DNA from: Candidatus Nitrotoga sp. 1052
GTDB taxonomy: Bacteria > Pseudomonadota > Gammaproteobacteria > Burkholderiales > Gallionellaceae
Length of the DNA: 64,000 nucleotides
Reading direction: 5' to 3'
Assembly (NCBI RefSeq): GCF_927312905.1
Contig: NZ_CAKMHQ010000006.1
Span: 62,001-126,000, forward strand
The notes under the pieces were generated by a model. The model had not been told where the DNA came from, did no database searches, and saw nothing but the letters and a program-made list of their open reading frames with translations. Position 1 is the first letter of the stretch. Every line of letters begins with the position of its first letter. Position numbers and translations under genes: made by a program. Shown piece after piece: positions 58,854 through 64,000 of this stretch.

Positions 58854-58899
58854 TGGTGGGTCGTCAGGAACTTGAACCCCGGACCAAAGGATTATGAGT
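58854..58899 (-). other. attL: 3' fragment of a CAT-anticodon tRNA (probably tRNA-Met)
   Basis: Read on the minus strand, it gives ACTCATAATCC (anticodon CAT in a normal 7-base loop), TTTGGTC, a T arm around GTTCAAGT, an acceptor strand ACGACCC and the terminal ACCA at 58854. The 5' half of a tRNA does not follow, and the sequence beyond the anticodon loop does not pair. This is the duplicated 3' end left when an element integrates into a tRNA gene. Elongator Met is most likely; Ile2 is possible. Confidence 0.75.
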
Positions 58900-59067
58900 A
58901 CCCGCAAATAGGTATTTTTCGCTGTTGATTGCCATTCTACCAACCCGTCAGTTTTCTATTATTTCAATGAGTTATTAATTTATCACTTGTTTGTTGTGTT
59001 GATAAGTATTCCGGCATATACTGTATTTGTGGTTACTAACTGGTTACAACTTTTCGGGGGCGATGCC

Positions 59068-60411
59068 GTGGCAAAGGTCAAAGAGATAATTAAAGCGGAA
59101 AAGGTGAAGCTGACAGCCGGGCGCATTGCAGGGTTTGAATGCCCCAGGGAAAAGCCGCAAACCTTTCTTTGGAGCAATGACCCGTTAGGGCTGGCAGTGC
59201 GCGCCTATCCATCCGGTGCAAAGGCTTTCATATTTCAAGCCAAGGTTAAGGGGCAAACGATGCGACTGACCATTGGTGACGTGAAGGCGTGGGGTATTGC
59301 AAAGGCCGAAGCCGAAGCCCGCCGCCTGCAAATCCTGATAGACAACGGCGAAGACCCGCGCCAAGTGATTGCTGATGCAATAGTTGCCAAGGAAGTCAAA
59401 GCCGCCGCGCTGGTGATGCAGGAAGCCCGCGAAACGGTAACGGTAGGCACGGCATGGGGCGAATATATCAAGGCAACAAAATCCGCATGGGGTACACTTC
59501 ACCTGCGCGACCATGAAAAGGCAATGCAAGCCGGGGGAGAGAAAAGAACCCGAAGCAAAAAACTAACCGCGCCCGGTGCGCTTGCTTCACTGGCAACTAT
59601 TCGCCTTGTGGACATTACCCCCGAACTGATGACAGAGTGGGCGAAGGTGGAAAGCGCGAAACGACCTGCCCGCACCCGCAATGCCCGCACTTTGTTTTCT
59701 ACGTTCCTGAATTGGTGCGCTGCGCATCCCACCTATAAAGCAATCGTGACAAGCAATGCCGCACAATCCAAGGATGTCAGAAAGCATATAAGCAAAGCCA
59801 AGCCGAAAAATGATGCACTACAGCGTGAGCAATTGCCCGCATGGTTCGCCGCCGTGAAGCAAATCGGCAACCCTGCTATTTCGGCTTATGTGCAAGCCAT
59901 GCTATTGACCGGCGCAAGGCCGAATGAATTGATAACCGTTCGCTGGGCTGATGTGGATTTGCAGTGGAACAGCTTGACCATTAAAGACAAGGTGGAAGGC
60001 ATGCGCGTTATTCCCTTAACGCCCTATGTGGCACACCTGATAGCAGCCTTGCCGCGCCGTAATGAGTGGGTATTCTCAAGCCTTACCTCTGCCAGTGGGC
60101 ATTTAGTGGAGCCGCGCATAGCGCACGATAAGGCCTGCGCTGTTGCCGGTTTGAATGTGACCTTGCACGGATTGCGCCGTAGCTTTGCCAGTCTGTGCGA
60201 GTGGATAGAAATGCCCGCCGGTATTGGTGCGCAGATACAGGGGCACAAGCCGCAAGGGGTTCGAGAGCAACACTACATCCGCCGCCCACTCGACCTGTTG
60301 CGGATGTGGCACGTCAAAATTGAAGCGTGGATATTGGAGCAAGCTGAAGTTGGGTTTGTACCCATTCAAGCGGGCTTGCGTATGGTGGCAAGTAAAGGGA
60401 AAGCAATATGA
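59068..60411 (+). CDS. Tyrosine recombinase / integrase
   Basis: The open frame extends back to 58987, but a GTG at 59068 (reading MAKVKEIIKAEKVKL) preceded by GGGGGCG fits the family better. 447 residues. An N-terminal DUF4102-like arm-binding region is followed by a SAM-like core. The catalytic residues are Arg in LTGARPNEL, His and Arg in HGLRRSFAS, His in GHKP and Tyr in EQHYIRRP. It catalyses integration and excision at the adjacent tRNA. It overlaps the next gene by 4 bases (ATGA). Confidence 0.92.
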   Translation: MAKVKEIIKAEKVKLTAGRIAGFECPREKPQTFLWSNDPLGLAVRAYPSGAKAFIFQAKVKGQTMRLTIGDVKAWGIAKAEAEARRLQILIDNGEDPRQVIADAIVAKEVKAAALVMQEARETVTVGTAWGEYIKATKSAWGTLHLRDHEKAMQAGGEKRTRSKKLTAPGALASLATIRLVDITPELMTEWAKVESAKRPARTRNARTLFSTFLNWCAAHPTYKAIVTSNAAQSKDVRKHISKAKPKNDALQREQLPAWFAAVKQIGNPAISAYVQAMLLTGARPNELITVRWADVDLQWNSLTIKDKVEGMRVIPLTPYVAHLIAALPRRNEWVFSSLTSASGHLVEPRIAHDKACAVAGLNVTLHGLRRSFASLCEWIEMPAGIGAQIQGHKPQGVREQHYIRRPLDLLRMWHVKIEAWILEQAEVGFVPIQAGLRMVASKGKAI

Positions 60412-61124
60412 TTAATAATGAAAAATGGCTTTCAATCCACAGGTTTATTTTAGAAAACAAGTGCCCTAATATTTATGATCCATCCACAGGGAGTACTACG
60501 CCCATAAAAAATCATAAAGTCATTACGGATGCTGTATTGGCGACCGCTATAGAGACCTCAACGCTCTTCGTTAGGGATACCTATGGTCGAATTAAACCAG
60601 CTACTAACGGAGGCCCTGAAGACATTGAATCTAGGGCTTATGCGCTACAGGCCTTGGGAGGATATATACGTTTCACTCAACGAGATAGCCCTGATGAAAT
60701 TCCAGATGACCATCCTTTTCTTGAAAACACACCATTAAATACATTCGGCTGGATGGATGATGCACTTCCTGACTTTGATGAAATCAATCCTCATTCCCCC
60801 TTACCAGCAATAAAAACCGTCGCAAAACAAGCAACAGTTAGAAGTGGCATAACCAAGAATTCAGTCATTAACGCATTCGAGGGATTACATTTTGACCGCG
60901 ACCAGTGGATCAGAGCGCTAGCTAATGTACCAAATTGGCTGAAAGACTGCCGCGTAACGCCGGGCAAACGTGGCAATAATAAAACTTCCGCAACATGGAA
61001 CCCTGCGCTAATAGCCGTTGCACTTTTAGACAAGAACGTCCCTATAAGAAAGCTTGATTCTGTATTTGTCCGCTTGAGGGAATGGGCTGAGGAATGGAAC
61101 GATGCGTCCGCAAATGAGCGCTAG
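60408..61124 (+). CDS. Unknown protein coupled to the integrase
   Basis: 238 residues, soluble, no signal or membrane segment. No family recognised. The C-terminal part (KTVAKQATVRSGITKNSVINAFEGLHF, ALANVPNWLKDCRVTPGKRGNNKTSATWNP, shown by key parts GITKNSVINAF and VTPGKRGNNKTSATWNP) resembles proteins that recur in integrative elements. The ATGA overlap with the integrase stop implies co-production, so a role in excision control is possible. Confidence 0.8.
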   Translation: MINNEKWLSIHRFILENKCPNIYDPSTGSTTPIKNHKVITDAVLATAIETSTLFVRDTYGRIKPATNGGPEDIESRAYALQALGGYIRFTQRDSPDEIPDDHPFLENTPLNTFGWMDDALPDFDEINPHSPLPAIKTVAKQATVRSGITKNSVINAFEGLHFDRDQWIRALANVPNWLKDCRVTPGKRGNNKTSATWNPALIAVALLDKNVPIRKLDSVFVRLREWAEEWNDASANER

Positions 61125-61125
61125 C

Positions 61126-61201
61126 CATACCGCTCCACCATACCGGATGCATACCGGACAACTAACCGCAAAACCGCACAGAGCATAGCACTGCCATACC
61201 G
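61126..61201 (+). repeat. Iteron-like direct repeats (CATACCG)
   Basis: Four copies of CATACCG start at 61126, 61139, 61150 and 61195. Each is followed by C or G, with related AACCGC units between. They sit directly before the excisionase-like and primase-helicase genes. Possible replication-protein or regulator binding sites. Confidence 0.5.
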
Positions 61202-61277
61202 CTGCATGATAAAAAAAAGAACTGTATGAGAAAAGGAATCATCTTAAACACGCAGCAATGCGGAAAGGTGGTTCAAA

Positions 61278-61538
61278 ATGCAATTTGTCACAAATCAATT
61301 AGCCTCAATACCCGTTACATTCACAGCATGTAGCGTTCCAAAATTTCCCCCGCTGAATCAAGTTACAAGCCCTACGGTTTCAACTGCTGCTGCTGCCTAT
61401 TATCTAAATCGCAAGCCACAGACTCTCAGAGCGTGGGCATGTCTTGAAAATGGAGCTATACGCCCAGTTCGTGTACATGGCCGTTTAGCGTGGTCTGTAA
61501 ATAGTATTAGAAACCTTCTGAATGGAGGTGGTGAATAA
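61278..61538 (+). CDS. Excisionase/AlpA-like helix-turn-helix protein
   Basis: 86 residues. The C-terminal 50 read VSTAAAAYYLNRKPQTLRAW, then RPVRVHGRLAWSVNSIRNLL. This is a winged MerR-like HTH as in AlpA or excisionase proteins. GGTGG precedes the ATG. Its stop (TAATG) overlaps the start of the primase-helicase, so the two are coupled. Confidence 0.78.
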   Translation: MQFVTNQLASIPVTFTACSVPKFPPLNQVTSPTVSTAAAAYYLNRKPQTLRAWACLENGAIRPVRVHGRLAWSVNSIRNLLNGGGE

Positions 61539-63844
61539 TGACTAATACAACTTGGCTAGACGCTGTCCGTCCCAATAATCGAGGGTATCTGTTTTGCTTA
61601 GGTGCTAACAAGATACCAAGACAATCTCTTTTCGATAACCACACCGATGCATTAGAACTCATTACGGACGCCGTTGGAAGAAATGAGGATGTATTTGTAA
61701 GCCTTGCTAAATTTAAAGAGAACAGCCTAAGTCGGAAAAGTGAATTTGCTGACAGCTTCAAATCTGTATGGCTTGATATCGATTGCGGCTTGGGAAAAGA
61801 ATACAAGTCACATGATGAAGCTTTAAAAGCTGCATCTATCTTTGGTTGGAAATGCAAGCTCCCTAAACCGTCAATCGTAGTTAATAGCGGAGGCGGGTTA
61901 CATCTCTATTGGTGCTTTACACACGAAGTGGACATATCGGAGTGGCATCCCATATCAGCAGATTTAAAAACATTATGTACTTTGAATAACTTCTTTGCCG
62001 ACCCTGCCGTGATGAGTGATCCTTCTCGAGTGATGCGTGTTCCGGGATCATTTAATTTGAAGCTGCCTAATAGCGCCAGAGAAGTTTTAATCGAGCATCC
62101 AAAGTCTGAACAAATTAAGTATTACGCTTCGCAAGATATTCATAAAATTATCAAAGCAGCGATGATACCAACTCGTACTTCAATTGCTCACTTAACCAAT
62201 CCCCCGCCCTCTGGTTTTATACTTCCAGACAAGATTCCAGAAGGCTCTAGAAATACAACATTATTGAGCTATGCAGGGCATTTAAGGGGGCGCGGTAAGG
62301 CCCAGTCCGAAATCGAAGAGCAGCTTCTTATCGCAAATAACCACAGGTGTAAGCCGCCTCTGGATTTTGATGAAGTGATAGATGTTGCAAGGCGATTTGC
62401 CCATCAAAATGCCGTCTTGAGTGTGCCTAATACAGCAATGAACATTTACGCGAAATCAAATAATGACTCGCACGGGGATATACGAAATGCACGTGCATAT
62501 GCGGCGATGTGGCGCGGAAATATGCTAAACATAATTACCCACAATAAGTGGTTGCAGTGGACTCCTCAAGGATGGCAGTGGTGTGAAAAAAATGAGCATG
62601 TGCAACGCGCAAAAGCAGTCTCAGAAAGCTTGGTGAAAGAAGCACAGGAGGTGCTGAGCGAAGACCAAGACAAGGGCAAACGCCTAATGCAACAGGCGGT
62701 AAATAGTCACAATTTGCCCCGAATCGAAGCCATGTTGAAGTTAGCAGTTTCTGAACCTGAGATGGCTGCAACAGTTTCGGAACTTGATAAAAATCCACTA
62801 TTGTTAGGCGTTAGAAATGGGGTAGTTGATTTGCGCACCGGGGGACTGTTGACTAATGAGCCTTCTATGCTGATTACAAGATTTTGTAATGCTGATTACG
62901 TTGTGAATTCAACATGCGATAAGTGGCTGACATTTCTAGATCAAGTTTTCCAAAGCGACACGGCAACTATTGAGACTATTCAACGGGCGCTAGGCTACAC
63001 CCTAACTGGTGAGATAACAGAAGAGGTTATGTTCGTATGCTTTGGGCATGGTAGCAACGGAAAAAGCGTTTTCAATAATGTGGTTTCTACAATTATCGGT
63101 GATTATGGGCGCATGGCACCTTCAACCTTACTCACCATGAGGCGGGGCGATGATTCCGCACCTAGAAATGACCTAGCTGCTCTTGCTGGCGCTCGTTATG
63201 TCTCAATTAATGAACTACAGGCGGGTGATAGGTTAGATGAACAAATCATAAAACAACTAGCAGGGCGCGAACTTATCTCAGCTCGTTTTTTGCATAAAGA
63301 GTTTTTTGAATACATGCCAACCTATAAAGCTTGGCTTCGAACGAATCACAAACCGATTATTACCGGGGACGATGATGGCATTTGGCGCAGGCTCGCCCTT
63401 ATCCCGTTCAGGAGGAAATTCACAGATTCAGAAAAAGACCCTTATCTTGAACAGAAGCTCTTAGATGAACGGGACGGAATTTTGATGTGGATGATTGAAG
63501 GTGCTTTGAAGTGGCGAAAAGATGGGTTGAAATTAAGTGCCACCATCAAGGCAGAACATACAGCTTATCGAAAAGAAAGCGATTTGCTCGGAGAGTTTTT
63601 GAATGAAAAATGCCAACCAAATCCCAATGGAAAAATTGAACAAACTTATCTATTTGAGCAATGGCGGGACTGGTGTATTAGAAACGCCTTTAGATACAAC
63701 TCAAAGGCGAGTTTTACGAGACGGCTTTCTGAGCGTGGATTTACAGAGTCAAAAAGTAACGGTAAACGTTATTACATAGGGCTGGTGCATCTTGGTGAGC
63801 TGAATTGTGCAGCTACTTACGCAGGGCAGGCAGGGCGGGTTTGA
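61538..63844 (+). CDS. Phage/plasmid primase-helicase (PrimPol + D5-type helicase)
   Basis: 768 residues. The N-terminal region has the PrimPol-type LDIDCG (metal-binding acids) and NSGGGLHLYW. A D5_N region (about 310-450) follows. An SF3-type helicase comes next, with Walker A FGHGSNGKSVF near residue 505, YVSINELQAGDRLDE (Walker B) and WLRTNHKPIITGDDDGIWRR (sensor). It probably primes and unwinds DNA for autonomous replication of the excised element. The C-terminal part has a winged-helix look (DWCIRNAFRYNSKASFTRRLSERGF). Complete. Confidence 0.9.
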   Translation: MTNTTWLDAVRPNNRGYLFCLGANKIPRQSLFDNHTDALELITDAVGRNEDVFVSLAKFKENSLSRKSEFADSFKSVWLDIDCGLGKEYKSHDEALKAASIFGWKCKLPKPSIVVNSGGGLHLYWCFTHEVDISEWHPISADLKTLCTLNNFFADPAVMSDPSRVMRVPGSFNLKLPNSAREVLIEHPKSEQIKYYASQDIHKIIKAAMIPTRTSIAHLTNPPPSGFILPDKIPEGSRNTTLLSYAGHLRGRGKAQSEIEEQLLIANNHRCKPPLDFDEVIDVARRFAHQNAVLSVPNTAMNIYAKSNNDSHGDIRNARAYAAMWRGNMLNIITHNKWLQWTPQGWQWCEKNEHVQRAKAVSESLVKEAQEVLSEDQDKGKRLMQQAVNSHNLPRIEAMLKLAVSEPEMAATVSELDKNPLLLGVRNGVVDLRTGGLLTNEPSMLITRFCNADYVVNSTCDKWLTFLDQVFQSDTATIETIQRALGYTLTGEITEEVMFVCFGHGSNGKSVFNNVVSTIIGDYGRMAPSTLLTMRRGDDSAPRNDLAALAGARYVSINELQAGDRLDEQIIKQLAGRELISARFLHKEFFEYMPTYKAWLRTNHKPIITGDDDGIWRRLALIPFRRKFTDSEKDPYLEQKLLDERDGILMWMIEGALKWRKDGLKLSATIKAEHTAYRKESDLLGEFLNEKCQPNPNGKIEQTYLFEQWRDWCIRNAFRYNSKASFTRRLSERGFTESKSNGKRYYIGLVHLGELNCAATYAGQAGRV

Positions 63845-64000
63845 AGGCTTTTTGGGTAAATTCCCCTAGGAGAATTTCTAGAGTAATTACCCCAAATCAC
63901 CTCAAAACCCGCCCTGTTCGCCCTGTACTTAAGACGCTGACAACTTATGAGTGACGGGTTAGCTATCCAAATTTACTGCATTACTTAAATTTAATTGAGA
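63845..64000. other. Terminal intergenic sequence of the window
   Basis: 156 bases after the primase-helicase. No gene or strong repeat seen; the element continues beyond the window. Confidence 0.4.

Larger units (their letters stand above)
58854..64000. mobile_element. Integrative element, left part (right end outside the window)
   Basis: Bounded on the left by the tRNA fragment, then by an integrase gene reading inward, an unknown coupled gene, repeats, an excisionase-like gene and a primase-helicase. This is the layout of P4-like satellites and related integrative elements. The complete tRNA gene and other end should lie beyond 64000. Confidence 0.75.

Noticed and set aside
1-64000. CRISPR array, rRNA or complete tRNA genes
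   Set aside because: No regularly spaced repeats of the right size and no complete tRNA or rRNA sequence was found; the only tRNA-like sequence is the attL fragment.

Overview
The window looks like about 64 kb of a chromosome from a betaproteobacterium. Conserved neighbourhoods support this: pstS-pstC-pstA-pstB, a CHAD/CYTH/exopolyphosphatase polyphosphate cluster, guaB-guaA, an ispH locus with an fkpB remnant beside it, and a fimT-pilV-pilW-pilX-pilY1-pilE minor pilin cluster. Base composition is moderate and protein style fits the Nitrosomonadales/Gallionellaceae side of the class. That placement is an inference from gene order and sequence style; no 16S gene or marker search was possible.

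Region by region: 0-10 kb is a phosphate/polyphosphate block. The high-affinity Pst transporter (+ strand) converges on a minus-strand set: exopolyphosphatase, a CYTH protein, a CHAD protein and an overlapping ParA-type ATPase, with a lysine-rich basic protein further upstream. 10-23 kb is mostly housekeeping (HIT protein, htpG with a clear sigma-32 type promoter, RIO-type kinase, VOC protein, guaB, guaA). It also holds two tandem DUF1566 genes and a broken IS630 transposase. 22-24 kb holds a cis-prenyltransferase and ispH.

24-31 kb is an oxidative/aldehyde stress island: a cupin, a deleted haloperoxidase, a chimeric peroxidase/catalase fragment, a formaldehyde-dehydrogenase-like enzyme, the large catalase KatE, a hemerythrin-domain protein, a 24-residue membrane peptide and a membrane protein. 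Its edge cuts into fkpB, leaving a cupin-FkpB tail fusion next to ispH.

32-44.5 kb is a defence island: remnants of an SNF2 helicase, a DUF2130 protein with a nuclease-like motif, an ImmA/IrrE-PIN pair, a remnant resembling a restriction helicase, a complete type I Wadjet system (jetABCD), and a SWIM/SNF2 helicase pseudogene with several lesions. mgtE follows. 47-54.5 kb is the type IV minor pilin/pilY1 cluster, into which a short MITE has inserted; a second copy lies near 15.2 kb. 54.5-58.7 kb contains small remnants (IS1634-like, GIY-YIG, IS256-like) around an FGGY kinase and inorganic pyrophosphatase.

From 58.85 kb to the window end there is an integrative element. Its left end is a 3' fragment of a CAT-anticodon tRNA (attL), followed by a tyrosine integrase, a coupled unknown gene, iteron-like repeats, an excisionase-like HTH protein and a primase-helicase. 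Its right end lies outside the window. No rRNA, complete tRNA or CRISPR array was found.
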